Assembly: GCF_000829825.1 (NCBI RefSeq)
Contig: NZ_JXSL01000025.1
Location: forward strand, 211,183 to 275,182
DNA from: Paramagnetospirillum magnetotacticum MS-1
GTDB lineage: Bacteria; Pseudomonadota; Alphaproteobacteria; Rhodospirillales; Magnetospirillaceae
Direction of reading: 5' to 3'
DNA: 64,000 nt
Made by a program: the position numbers and the translations under genes. Shown one piece after another: positions 54,697 through 63,024 of this stretch (positions within the stretch are counted from its first letter, which is position 1; each line of letters begins with the position of its first letter). Under the pieces are notes generated by a model. The model worked only from the letters and a program-made list of their open reading frames with translations, was not told the DNA's origin and did not search any database.

Positions 54697-55311
54697 TCAC
54701 TTCATGGGCCAACGCTCGTCCAGGGCCATGTTGAGCCGCAGCAGATTGATGCGGGGCTCGCCCAGCACGCCCCAGTCGCGTCCCTCGGTGAGGCTGGCCA
54801 CCAGCTTGCGCAATTCGTCGGCGGAAGCGCCGCGCGCCGCCGCCACCCGCTTGATCTGCCAGGCCGCCGCCGCCGGGCTGATATGGGGATCAAGACCCGA
54901 GGCCGAACTGGTCAGCAGATCGGCGGGAACCGGGTCGGTCTGGCCGGGATGGGCGCTTTGCAGAGCGATCTTGCGCTCGGCGACGGCCTCATTCAGGGCC
55001 TTGGAACTGGGCGCAAGATTGCTGGCCCCGGAATTGGCGGCGTTGTAGGGCTGGGCGATTGTCTTGGTGGAATCGGCCGGGTCGGCGGTGGTGGTGGCCG
55101 AAGGCCGGCCCCAGAAATAGCCCGCCAAGGAGAAGGACTGGCCGATCAGTTCCGAGCCGATCACCCGGCCGTTCTTCTCGATCAGGCTGCCCTCGGCCTG
55201 CCAGGGGAAGGCGGCGCGGACCATGCCGGTGACGGCCGCCGGATAGGCCAGCCCGGTGATGGCGGTCAGCGCCAGAAGCAGGAATGCGGAGGAACGAAGA
55301 TCTTTCCACAT
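54697..55311 (-). CDS. kdpC: K+-transporting ATPase subunit C
   Basis: This 204-residue subunit has one N-terminal membrane helix (SSAFLLLALTAITGLAYPAAVTG) and a large soluble domain. Family motifs include YFWGRPSATT, YNAANSGASNLAPSS and SGLDPHISPAAA. KdpC stabilises the KdpA-KdpB complex. It lies between kdpB and kdpD with short gaps. Confidence 0.97.
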   Translation of the reverse strand: MWKDLRSSAFLLLALTAITGLAYPAAVTGMVRAAFPWQAEGSLIEKNGRVIGSELIGQSFSLAGYFWGRPSATTTADPADSTKTIAQPYNAANSGASNLAPSSKALNEAVAERKIALQSAHPGQTDPVPADLLTSSASGLDPHISPAAAAWQIKRVAAARGASADELRKLVASLTEGRDWGVLGEPRINLLRLNMALDERWPMK

Positions 55312-55325
55312 GGGAGAAACTCCAG

Positions 55326-57362
55326 TCAGGCGAGATGCAGGGCGGCCACGGCCATGTCGATCAGCTTGATGCCCGCGAAGGGGACCACCAGACCGCCCAG
55401 GCCATAGACCAGCAGATTGCGCTTCAACAGGGTTTCGGCGTCGGCGGGGCGATAACGCACCCCCTTCAAGGCCAGGGGAATCAGCGCGATGATGATCAGG
55501 GCGTTGAAGATGATGGCCGACAGGATGGCGCTTTGCGGACTGGTCAGACCCATGATGTTCAGCGCTTGAAGCTGAGGGTAGGAGGCCAGGAACAGCGCCG
55601 GAATGATGGCGAAATACTTGGCAACGTCATTGGCGATGGAAAAGGTGGTGAGCGCGCCCCGGCTCATGAGCAGCTGCTTGCCGATCATGACGATCTCGAT
55701 GAGCTTGGTGGGATCGCTTTCCAGATCCACCATGTTGCCCGCCTCGCGCGCCGCCTGGGTGCCGGTGTTCATGGCCACGCCCACATCGGCCTGAGCCAGG
55801 GCGGGGGCGTCGTTGGAGCCGTCGCCGCACATGGCCACCAGCTTGCCGCCCTGCTGGTGCTCGCGGATCAGTTCCAGCTTCCGCTCCGGCGTTGCTTCGG
55901 CCAGGAAGTCGTCCACTCCGGCCTCGGCGGCGATGGCCGCGGCGGTCAGCGGATTGTCGCCGGTGATCATCACCGTGCGGATGCCCATGGCGCGAAGGGT
56001 CAGGAAACGCTCGCGGATGCCGGGCTTGATGATGTCTTTCAGGTGAATGACGCCCAGCGCCCGGCCATTGCGCGCGACGACCAGCGGCGTTCCACCGGCC
56101 TTGGCGACGCGCTCCACCAGGGGGACCAGCTCGCGTGGCGCGGCATCGGCCACATGTTTGAGGATGGCGTCCGAGGCGCCCTTGCGGATGCGGCAAGCGC
56201 CCGCATCCACTCCGCTCATGCGGGTTTGCGCCGTGAAGGGCACGAAGGTCATGGCCGTCATGTCGGGTTCGGCGAACTGAAAGCGCAGCCTGGCCAGGGC
56301 GACGATGGATTTGCCTTCCGGGGTCTCGTCGGCCAGGGAGGACAGGAAGGCGGCTTCGGCCAGGTCGTGCTCAGAGATGCCGGGCAGGGCCAGGAACTCG
56401 GAGGCCTGCCGGGCGCCCAGGGTGATGGTGCCGGTCTTGTCCAACAGCAGAACGTCGATATCGCCCGCAGCCTCGACGGCGCGGCCCGATTTGGCGATGA
56501 CGTTGAACTTCACCAGCCGGTCCATGCCCGCGATGCCGATGGCCGACAGCAATCCGCCGATGGTGGTGGGGATCAAGGTGATGAACAGGGCGGCCAGGAA
56601 CACCACCGGAATAGCGGTGCCCGACCAGGACGCCCAGGCCGGCAGGCTGGCCACCACCACCAGGAAGATCAGGGTCATGCCCACCAGCAAGATGGTCAGC
56701 GCGATCTCATTGGGGGTCTTCTGGCGCTTGGCGCCTTCCACCAAAGTGATCATGCGGTCCAGGAAGGACTCTCCCGGATTGGCGGTGATGCGCACGATGA
56801 TGCGGTCCGAGACCACCCGGGTGCCCCCGGTGACCGCCGAACGGTCGCCGCCGGATTCGCGGATGACGGGGGCGGATTCGCCCGTGATGGCGCTTTCGTC
56901 CACGGTGGCGATGCCCGCCGCCACGTCGCCATCGCCGGGGATGACGTCGCCCGTTTCGCAGACCACCAGATCCCCGGCCTTGAGTGAGGCGGCCGGAACG
57001 GTGACCGGGTTCTCCCCTTCCAGGGAGGCGACTTTGCGCGCCATGGCCTCGGACTTGGTGCGGCGAAGCGAGGCGGCCTGGGCCTTGCCGCGTCCTTCGG
57101 CGATGGCTTCGGCGAAGTTGGCGAACAGCACGGTGAACCACAGCCAGGCGCTGATCTGAGCCATCACCGCCACCTGGGCGGCGCCGCTGGCGGCATCTCT
57201 GAGCGTCAGGATGGTGGAGGCGACGGAGACCAGGGCGGTGGCGAACATGATGGGATTGCGCACCAATTGGCGCGGGTCCAGCTTGGTCACCGCGTCCCGG
57301 CCAGCCTGGGCCAGGATGGGGCCGTCCAGAAGCGACAGCGCCTGAGGGCGATGAATGGTCAT
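55326..57362 (-). CDS. kdpB: K+-transporting P-type ATPase subunit B
   Basis: This 678-residue ATP-hydrolysing subunit of the Kdp pump has the P-type signatures ITGESAPV (actuator), [11 protein letters not shown] (phosphorylated Asp) and [18 protein letters not shown] (hinge). It also has a [13 protein letters not shown] membrane segment specific to KdpB. It drives potassium uptake through KdpA. It begins 11 bases after the kdpA stop. Confidence 0.98.
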   Translation of the reverse strand: MTIHRPQALSLLDGPILAQAGRDAVTKLDPRQLVRNPIMFATALVSVASTILTLRDAASGAAQVAVMAQISAWLWFTVLFANFAEAIAEGRGKAQAASLRRTKSEAMARKVASLEGENPVTVPAASLKAGDLVVCETGDVIPGDGDVAAGIATVDESAITGESAPVIRESGGDRSAVTGGTRVVSDRIIVRITANPGESFLDRMITLVEGAKRQKTPNEIALTILLVGMTLIFLVVVASLPAWASWSGTAIPVVFLAALFITLIPTTIGGLLSAIGIAGMDRLVKFNVIAKSGRAVEAAGDIDVLLLDKTGTITLGARQASEFLALPGISEHDLAEAAFLSSLADETPEGKSIVALARLRFQFAEPDMTAMTFVPFTAQTRMSGVDAGACRIRKGASDAILKHVADAAPRELVPLVERVAKAGGTPLVVARNGRALGVIHLKDIIKPGIRERFLTLRAMGIRTVMITGDNPLTAAAIAAEAGVDDFLAEATPERKLELIREHQQGGKLVAMCGDGSNDAPALAQADVGVAMNTGTQAAREAGNMVDLESDPTKLIEIVMIGKQLLMSRGALTTFSIANDVAKYFAIIPALFLASYPQLQALNIMGLTSPQSAILSAIIFNALIIIALIPLALKGVRYRPADAETLLKRNLLVYGLGGLVVPFAGIKLIDMAVAALHLA

Positions 57363-57373
57363 GACGGATTCCT

Positions 57374-59044
57374 CTAGAACAAGGTACCGGCGCTAAGCGC
57401 CAGATGCTCGACCACGGGGCCAAGCGCAAGAACGGGGAAGTAGGTCAGCCCGCCCACCACCAGCACCACGCCGATCAGCAAGGCGACGAACAGCCAGCCA
57501 TGGGTGGGAAAGGTTCCGGCCGAGGCGGGGACCACCTTCTTGGCGGCCAAGGCTCCGGCCATGGCCAGAACCGGGACCATGATGGCAAAGCGCCCGATCA
57601 TCATGGCGGCGGCCAGGGTGGCGTTGTAGAACAGGGTGTTGCCCGACAACCCGCCAAAGGCCGAACCGTTGTTGTTGCCCGCCGAGGCGAAGGCGTAGAG
57701 CACTTCGGACAGGCCATGGGGACCGGCCGCCGCGATGCCTGCCTGACCCACGGGCAGGGCAATGGCCAGACCGCCCAATCCCAGCACGGCCACGGGCGCG
57801 GCCAGGATGGCGATCACCGCCAGCTTGATCTCGCGGCCCTCGATCTTCTTGCCCAGATATTCCGGCGTGCGCCCCACCATCAGCCCGGCGATGAACACGG
57901 TGACCACGGCGAAGATCAGCATGCCGTAAAGGCCCGAACCGACGCCGCCCACCACCACCTCGCCCAGCAGCATGTTGACCATCGCCACCATGCCCGACAG
58001 GGGCAACAAGCTGTCATGCATGGCATTGACGGCGCCGCACGATGTGGCGGTGGTCACGGCGGCGAACAGGGTCGAGGCGGCAATGCCGAAACGCACCTCC
58101 TTGCCTTCCATGTTGACCAGCCCGTCCAGGGCCGGATTGCCCTGGGACTCGGCCCAGGTGGCGGCCAGGACACCGGCCAGGAACAGCAGGGCCATGGCGC
58201 CGAGCAGGGCCCAGCCCTGGCGGCGGTCGCCGATCATGCGGCCGAATGTATTGGTCAATCCCGTGCCGATGGCGAAGATCGCCACCAGATGGATCAGGTT
58301 CACCAGGGGGGTGGGGTTCTCATAGGGATGGGCGGCATTGGCGTTGAAAAAGCCGCCGCCATTGGTGCCCAGATGCTTGATCATCATCTGGCTGGCCACC
58401 GGTCCCTGGGCGATGACCTGGGAGGTGCCTTCCAAGGTGGTGGCCTCCACGGTCGCGTTGAAATTCTGCGGCACGCCTTGCCAGACCAGAACCAGGGCGC
58501 CGATCACGCAGATGGGCAGCAACAGGCCGAGGCTGGCCCGGGTCAGATCCACATAGAAATTACCCACCGTGCGCATGGAATGGCGCGCAAAGCCCCGGAT
58601 CAGCACCAAGGCCACCGCGATTCCGGCGGCCGCCGACAGGAAGTTGTGGACGGCCAGCCCCGCCATCTGGGTAAGAAGGCTCATGGTGCTTTCGCCACCA
58701 TAGTTCTGCCAGTTGGTGTTGGTGACGAAGCTGATGGCGGTGTTGAAGGCCAGATCGGGCGGGACGGCACTCTGCCCGGCGGGATTGAGCGGCAACAGGT
58801 CCTGCACTCTTTGCAGGGCGTAAAGCGAGAGCACCCCCAGCAGATGGAAGACCAGCAGCGAGACGGCATAAGCCGACCATGTCTGCTCGCGCTCAGGGGT
58901 AATGCCGCACATCCGGTAGAAGGCGCCTTCCAGGCGGCCGGACCTAGCCTGAAACAGCCAGGCCATGTAACGGCCCAGCAAGGGCGTTGCCGCCAGAACC
59001 AGGGCCACAAACAGCAAAAGCTGAAGAATGCCGTGAGCATCCAT
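57374..59044 (-). CDS. kdpA: K+-transporting ATPase subunit A (channel-like)
   Basis: This 556-residue integral membrane protein has about ten helices and repeated selectivity-loop segments ([64 protein letters not shown]). It is the potassium-selective channel subunit of the Kdp pump. It lies 12 bases after kdpF. Confidence 0.98.
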   Translation of the reverse strand: MDAHGILQLLLFVALVLAATPLLGRYMAWLFQARSGRLEGAFYRMCGITPEREQTWSAYAVSLLVFHLLGVLSLYALQRVQDLLPLNPAGQSAVPPDLAFNTAISFVTNTNWQNYGGESTMSLLTQMAGLAVHNFLSAAAGIAVALVLIRGFARHSMRTVGNFYVDLTRASLGLLLPICVIGALVLVWQGVPQNFNATVEATTLEGTSQVIAQGPVASQMMIKHLGTNGGGFFNANAAHPYENPTPLVNLIHLVAIFAIGTGLTNTFGRMIGDRRQGWALLGAMALLFLAGVLAATWAESQGNPALDGLVNMEGKEVRFGIAASTLFAAVTTATSCGAVNAMHDSLLPLSGMVAMVNMLLGEVVVGGVGSGLYGMLIFAVVTVFIAGLMVGRTPEYLGKKIEGREIKLAVIAILAAPVAVLGLGGLAIALPVGQAGIAAAGPHGLSEVLYAFASAGNNNGSAFGGLSGNTLFYNATLAAAMMIGRFAIMVPVLAMAGALAAKKVVPASAGTFPTHGWLFVALLIGVVLVVGGLTYFPVLALGPVVEHLALSAGTLF

Positions 59045-59056
59045 GATCGATAAATC

Positions 59057-59158
59057 CTAGAATTTGTCAGGGCGTGTCAAAACATAGGCCAGATAGCCCG
59101 CCAGGCCGAAAACCATGGTGACACCGATCAGGAAGCCGAGAAGGTCATTGCCGTGCAT
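59057..59158 (-). CDS. kdpF: KdpF small membrane subunit
   Basis: This 33-residue peptide starts MHGNDLLGFLIG, has a single hydrophobic helix and ends YVLTRPDKF, the typical KdpF tail (leucine-rich helix then RPxKF). It stabilises the Kdp complex. GGAGG lies 6 bases before the ATG. It is directly upstream of kdpA. Confidence 0.88.
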   Translation of the reverse strand: MHGNDLLGFLIGVTMVFGLAGYLAYVLTRPDKF

Positions 59159-59170
59159 GGCTGACCTCCG

Positions 59171-59254
59171 CTACATGCGCTCGCAGGCCCGCACCATCAG
59201 GTGCAGGACGCCGAACATGGACAAAATGGCGGCGATGAACAGGAACTCGACCAT
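59171..59254 (-). CDS. 27-residue membrane peptide upstream of kdpF
   Basis: This short ORF encodes MVEFLFIAAILSMFGVLHL followed by a tail ending RACERM. One hydrophobic helix ends in a Cys-containing charged tail. GGAG lies 7 bases before the ATG, and its stop is 12 bases before the kdpF start, so it has the signs of a real gene at the head of the kdp operon. Similar tiny ORFs occur before kdpF in other alphaproteobacteria; function unknown. Confidence 0.6.
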   Translation of the reverse strand: MVEFLFIAAILSMFGVLHLMVRACERM

Positions 59255-59344
59255 GATGAATCTCCGACGCGAAGTGGGAATTGGCTGATCCCAGCATCGC
59301 GCCGGAGGCCATCAAGGTTCGATACGGAGTTCCATGGCGGCGTT

Positions 59345-59371
59345 TATGGAATGCTTATGGGAAGCCCTATG
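59345..59371 (-). promoter_or_regulatory. Phased TATG repeats upstream of kdp operon (candidate KdpE-type site)
   Basis: Three TATG motifs start at 59345, 59356 and 59368, spaced 11 and 12 bases, about one helical turn. OmpR-family regulators such as KdpE bind tandem half-sites with this spacing. The repeats lie about 90-115 bases before the first ORF of the kdp operon. The site is also upstream of the divergent CorA-like gene, so it might serve either. Confidence 0.4.
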
Positions 59372-59502
59372 AGGGCAAGCCATGGATTGGCCTTGATGGC
59401 GGTTTGGTGATACCTTCCGGCCCGGACCGGCGTGGGACTTGAAAGCGCCGGATTGGTTCGGCATCGTCTTGCGCGCCAAGACCTCGTATCCGGCAGGAAT
59501 CC

Positions 59503-60807
59503 ATGCCACTCAAGGCTGTCACAGAGCTACTCGCCAAACACAAGATCGTCGAGGACATGCTGCGGGCACAGTCGTCACGGCGGCCCGAATTGGTCGAGAC
59601 GGTGGTGCAGAACCAGCATGTGGCCGAGTTGCGGACATTGCTCTCGCGCATGTCGCCGGGCGAGATCGGCCGGGCGCTGGAAAGCGTTTCCCAAGATGAC
59701 GCCCGTCTGCTGTGGGCCCAACTGGCGTCGGATCGCATGAACGACGTCTTATGGGAACTGCCCAATGATTTGGGCGAACTTCTGTCGGGCAATGTGGAAC
59801 CTCAGTTCCTCACCAGCGAGGTGACCGCCTGCGAACTGGTGGATGGGCGCACGCGGATCGTCCAGGTGGTGTCGCGTTCCGAACTGGAAAGCCTGAACCC
59901 CATCTGGATCGACGTGCTGGGCGCTTCAAAGTCCGAGCGGGGCTGGATCGGGCGCCATTTCGGTCTGGACCTGCCCGATCCCGAAGACGTCACCGATCTG
60001 GAGGTCAGCACCCGCTTTTATGTGGAGGAAGTGGGCGAGGTTCACCTTCATTCCAACTTCCTGCTGGACCGCGAGGGCCGCTCCAGTTCCGTGCCGGTGG
60101 CCTTCATCGTTCACGACGATACCTTGTTCACCGTGCGCAGCGAGGAATTGCCGGTGTTCCGTCTTCAGCGCCTGCGCATGCGCAGCCAGCCGGGCGAGAT
60201 ATCAGACTGCAAGGACCTGCTGCTGGCCCTATACGCCGCCGATGTGGAATATTCCGCCGACGCCCTGGAAGACGCCTACGAGACGCTGCGCCGGGTGGGC
60301 AAGAAAGTGCTGAGCGAAAGCGTCAGCGATGCCGACGCCGCCCGTATCCTGGCCAGCATCGCCGAGGAAGAGGACCTTAACGGGCGCATCCGCGGCAATA
60401 TGCTCGATACGCAGCGGGCCGTGTCGTTCCTGGTGCGGGCCAAGCTGCTCAATGGGCAGCAGATGGACGACGCCCGCGAGATCGTCCGCGACATCGAATC
60501 GCTGAACACCCACACGGCGTTCCTGTTCGAAAAGATCAACTTCCTGATGGATGCCACGGTGGGCTTCATCAACATCAACCAGAACCGCCGCGTGTCGCAG
60601 TTGACGGTGGCGGGTGTGGTCTTCATGCCGCTCAACGTCTTGGCCGGCGTTGGGGGAATGTCCGAGTTCTCCATGATGACTCAGGGCATTCCCTGGCCCA
60701 TCTCCTACGGGTTCTTTACCGGGGGTATGATTCTGGTGGGATGGGGAACCTATACGATCCTGAAAATCTTCGAATCCAGGAACGCCAGGAAGCGGGCCAG
60801 GGGCTGA
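59503..60807 (+). CDS. MgtE N-domain/CorA-type fusion transporter lacking GMN motif
   Basis: This 434-residue protein has an N-terminal MgtE_N-like helical domain (about 1-105, AELRTLLSRMSPGEIGRALE) in place of the usual CorA start. A CorA-type cytoplasmic funnel follows, with long helices to about 360, and two C-terminal transmembrane helices. The CorA signature after the first helix, normally YGMN, reads VGGMSEF, so the selectivity asparagine is replaced. It may transport magnesium, another divalent ion, or have a changed selectivity. It is divergent from the kdp operon. Confidence 0.85.
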   Translation: MPLKAVTELLAKHKIVEDMLRAQSSRRPELVETVVQNQHVAELRTLLSRMSPGEIGRALESVSQDDARLLWAQLASDRMNDVLWELPNDLGELLSGNVEPQFLTSEVTACELVDGRTRIVQVVSRSELESLNPIWIDVLGASKSERGWIGRHFGLDLPDPEDVTDLEVSTRFYVEEVGEVHLHSNFLLDREGRSSSVPVAFIVHDDTLFTVRSEELPVFRLQRLRMRSQPGEISDCKDLLLALYAADVEYSADALEDAYETLRRVGKKVLSESVSDADAARILASIAEEEDLNGRIRGNMLDTQRAVSFLVRAKLLNGQQMDDAREIVRDIESLNTHTAFLFEKINFLMDATVGFININQNRRVSQLTVAGVVFMPLNVLAGVGGMSEFSMMTQGIPWPISYGFFTGGMILVGWGTYTILKIFESRNARKRARG

Positions 60808-60817
60808 CCCTGCGGGA

Positions 60818-62359
60818 TCAGCCGCTCCAGGCCAGGACGTCGTTGGCGTGGCCCGGTGCCGTCCGCCATTGCAGGGCGGGCAGCACGATGACGCGCTCGC
60901 CGCTCAGCTCCTCGTAAATCTCGATGATTCCCAACTGCTGCATGCGGGCCAGGGCAGCCAGGGCGCGGCGCGGCGAATGGCTGCCGAAGGCCTGGGTGAT
61001 CATCTGGTCCGTGGGGCAGGGCAGGGACTGGGCGGCGGCCGCCGCCAGATGCAGGTAGATGCCCTGGAACTGTTCTTCCAGGCCGTTGGCGATACCGACC
61101 GCCTGCTCCCATCCGGGAAGGGCGGCGATGGCAGGGGTGACCCCGGCCTGGGCCAGGATCAGACGGCGGCGGAAATGGGCGAGGTCCAGAACCCTGCCGG
61201 GCAATCGCAACGCCCGGCAGCGCGCCTGGAAATCATCGTAGAGGCTGGCGACCGAACGGCCGAGCGCGCTGCTTTCGCTGAACAACTGGTCGAGGACGTC
61301 GTCGATCCCCATGCCGCGATCGGTCTCGGGCTGTGGCGAGGCCTGGGTCGGGGCCGGAACGGGCGTGGGAGCCGGGGCAGGGAGCGGGGGCTCCTCCGTT
61401 CGGACGGCGGGAATGGGCTGGGGAATCGGGGCGGGGTGGCTGTGTTCGATGGTGGCCAGCAGCGCCTCGGTATCCAGGCCCTTTTCCGGTACATAAGGCG
61501 CGGGCGGCGGAGCGTTTGCCTTGAACAGCAGGCCTCGGGCCTCCTCGGGTGTCCTTTCGGGCAAAGGCATCAACTGGGCGCCGCCCGCATGGCTGCGGGT
61601 CTGGACATCGCCGATGCGGATGGTGACCGAGCGGCGCGACAAGGCGGGGCCCAGGCCCACGAAGCGTCCGCGCTCCAGGTCGCGGAACACCTCGGCCTGA
61701 CGCCGGTCGATACCCAGCAGATCGGCGGCGCGCTGCATGTCGATGTCGAGGAAGGTGCGGCCCATGAGGAAGTTGCTGGCCTCGGCGGCGACGTTCTTGG
61801 CCAGTTTGGCCAGACGCTGGGTGGCGATGATCCCGGCCAGTCCGCGCTTTCTTCCCCGGCACATCAGATTGGTCATGGCCTCCAGCGAGGCCTTGCGCGC
61901 ATCGTCGGCCACCTCGCCCGCCACGGCCGGGGCGAAGAGCTGGGCCTCGTCCACCACCACCAGGACCGGGGTCCAGTACTGGCGGTCGGTGTCGAACAAT
62001 CCGTTGAGGAAGGCCCCGGCGTGGCGCATCTGACGCTCGGTGTCCAGATGCTCCAGATTGACCACCACGGAGACGCGCATCTGCCGGGCCCGGCTGGCGA
62101 TCAGGCGCATGCCGTTCTCGCTCTGAGCCCCGGCATCGATGACGATATGGCCGAAGACCTGAGCCAGATTGGCGAAGTCGCCCTCGGGGTCGATCACCAC
62201 CTGCTGGACGGCCTGGGCGCTTTGCTCGATCAGACGGCGCAGAAGATGCGACTTGCCGCTACCGGAATTGCCCTGCACCAGCAAGCGGGTGGCAAGCAAC
62301 TCCTCCAGCGACATGAGAGCCGGGGTGCCGGAGGAGGTTGTCCCGAGTTCGATATCCAC
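60818..62359 (-). CDS. HerA-like/DUF87 ATPase
   Basis: This protein of about 513 residues has a FtsK/HerA-type ATPase domain with Walker A VQGNSGSGKSHLLRRL and Walker B PVLVVVDEAQLF, plus an arginine-containing MCRGRKRGLAGIIATQR segment. A Pro/Ala-rich linker (about 330-380) separates a C-terminal winged-helix-like region with an ALAALARMQQLGIIEIYEEL segment. The start is uncertain; GTG at 62359 is chosen because ATPase homology begins soon after it, although the frame is open to an ATG at 62548. No NurA nuclease gene is adjacent. It could act in DNA translocation or repair. Confidence 0.75.
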   Translation of the reverse strand: MDIELGTTSSGTPALMSLEELLATRLLVQGNSGSGKSHLLRRLIEQSAQAVQQVVIDPEGDFANLAQVFGHIVIDAGAQSENGMRLIASRARQMRVSVVVNLEHLDTERQMRHAGAFLNGLFDTDRQYWTPVLVVVDEAQLFAPAVAGEVADDARKASLEAMTNLMCRGRKRGLAGIIATQRLAKLAKNVAAEASNFLMGRTFLDIDMQRAADLLGIDRRQAEVFRDLERGRFVGLGPALSRRSVTIRIGDVQTRSHAGGAQLMPLPERTPEEARGLLFKANAPPPAPYVPEKGLDTEALLATIEHSHPAPIPQPIPAVRTEEPPLPAPAPTPVPAPTQASPQPETDRGMGIDDVLDQLFSESSALGRSVASLYDDFQARCRALRLPGRVLDLAHFRRRLILAQAGVTPAIAALPGWEQAVGIANGLEEQFQGIYLHLAAAAAQSLPCPTDQMITQAFGSHSPRRALAALARMQQLGIIEIYEELSGERVIVLPALQWRTAPGHANDVLAWSG

Positions 62360-62618
62360 GTCTAAAACGACCCTGTGAAGGTTGGGGCGCGATGATAGAC
62401 CATAACGGCCCAGTTTCCACAGGCTAGATGAACCCGCCCGCGAGAGGACATGCTCCTCCCTGCGATCGGAGTGGTATGGCAGATTTTGCTGGGAAAACGT
62501 TGGAGCGGGTGAAGACCGATGATCGAGGTCATTTCCCACCACAGGCACCCTCTAGGCCCATGATTCCAACGATTTCAAGAGTCTAGGTATATCCAGGTTC
62601 GATGTCCAGAGGCACTTC

Positions 62619-62640
62619 TGGTCTACCGTTTGGTCTACCG
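62619..62640 (+). repeat. Direct repeat TGGTCTACCG x2
   Basis: TGGTCTACCG occurs at 62619-62628 and again at 62631-62640, separated by two bases. It sits at the point where sequence character changes and might be part of a recombination or regulator site. Confidence 0.6.
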
Positions 62641-62845
62641 CTGACCGGCCCCTGGTACTCCAGCCCCATAGCCACCCTGGGGCAGTCCATGGGAACACCG
62701 GCGGCAGTCCCATCGGAGAAGCTGCCGGTCATCTGGGGGACTTGGTCGCGATGATCGAAGGTCTGGAGGCCCCGCCACGGGGGACATGAGCTGAGACCCC
62801 AGGGTGCGATATGGGGCTGAGATTTTTGTTCCAGAATAATCAGGG

Positions 62846-62875
62846 ACCCAGGGGTACCCAGAGGTTACCGAGGGG
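62846..62875 (+). repeat. Tandem 10-mers (iteron-like)
   Basis: ACCCAGGGGT (62846-62855) is followed at once by ACCCAGAGGT (62856-62865) and a degenerate third copy, TACCGAGGGG. Head-to-tail 10-mers are one helical turn apart, as in protein-binding arrays or iterons. Confidence 0.5.
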
Positions 62876-62948
62876 GACTCTGTCGGTTTCCTTTCCGGGT
62901 CCCTGTCCGCTCCTGTCCCAGGTGACGGGGTGTGGATCTTGTGGTCTG

Positions 62949-63007
62949 ATTAATAGGGGGATGGATTTCTCATTCTCTCCTATAGAGCCTTCACCCCCCT
63001 ATTTAAT
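62949..63007. repeat. Long inverted repeat upstream of helicase-like gene
   Basis: ATTAATAGGGGG (62949-62960) pairs with CCCCCCTATTTAAT (62994-63007), differing by one inserted base, around a 33-base loop. It ends 17 bases before the ATG of the helicase-like gene, so it could be an operator, a leader hairpin or an origin-like element. Confidence 0.55.
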
Positions 63008-63024
63008 CCCTGAGAGGAAACCCG

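Larger units (their letters stand above)
62360..63024. other. Non-coding 660-base junction region with changed composition
   Basis: No convincing gene is seen. The first 200 bases are the upstream region of the HerA-like gene. From about 62560 the sequence changes to GGG/CCC-rich text with many short repeats and an AT-rich stretch near 62945-63010. It holds a TGGTCTACCG direct repeat, tandem 10-mers and a long inverted repeat, listed separately. No integrase or complete tRNA gene is visible. Confidence 0.6.

Noticed and set aside
57404..59053. Plus-strand frame of 549 codons opposite kdpA
   Set aside because: Composition is His/Gln/Gly-rich with no domain; kdpA is certain.
62581..62640. Possible tRNA fragment (GGTTCGA at 62596-62602) as an integration site
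   Set aside because: A T-loop-like heptamer exists, but no matching stem, anticodon arm or 3' end could be built around it.
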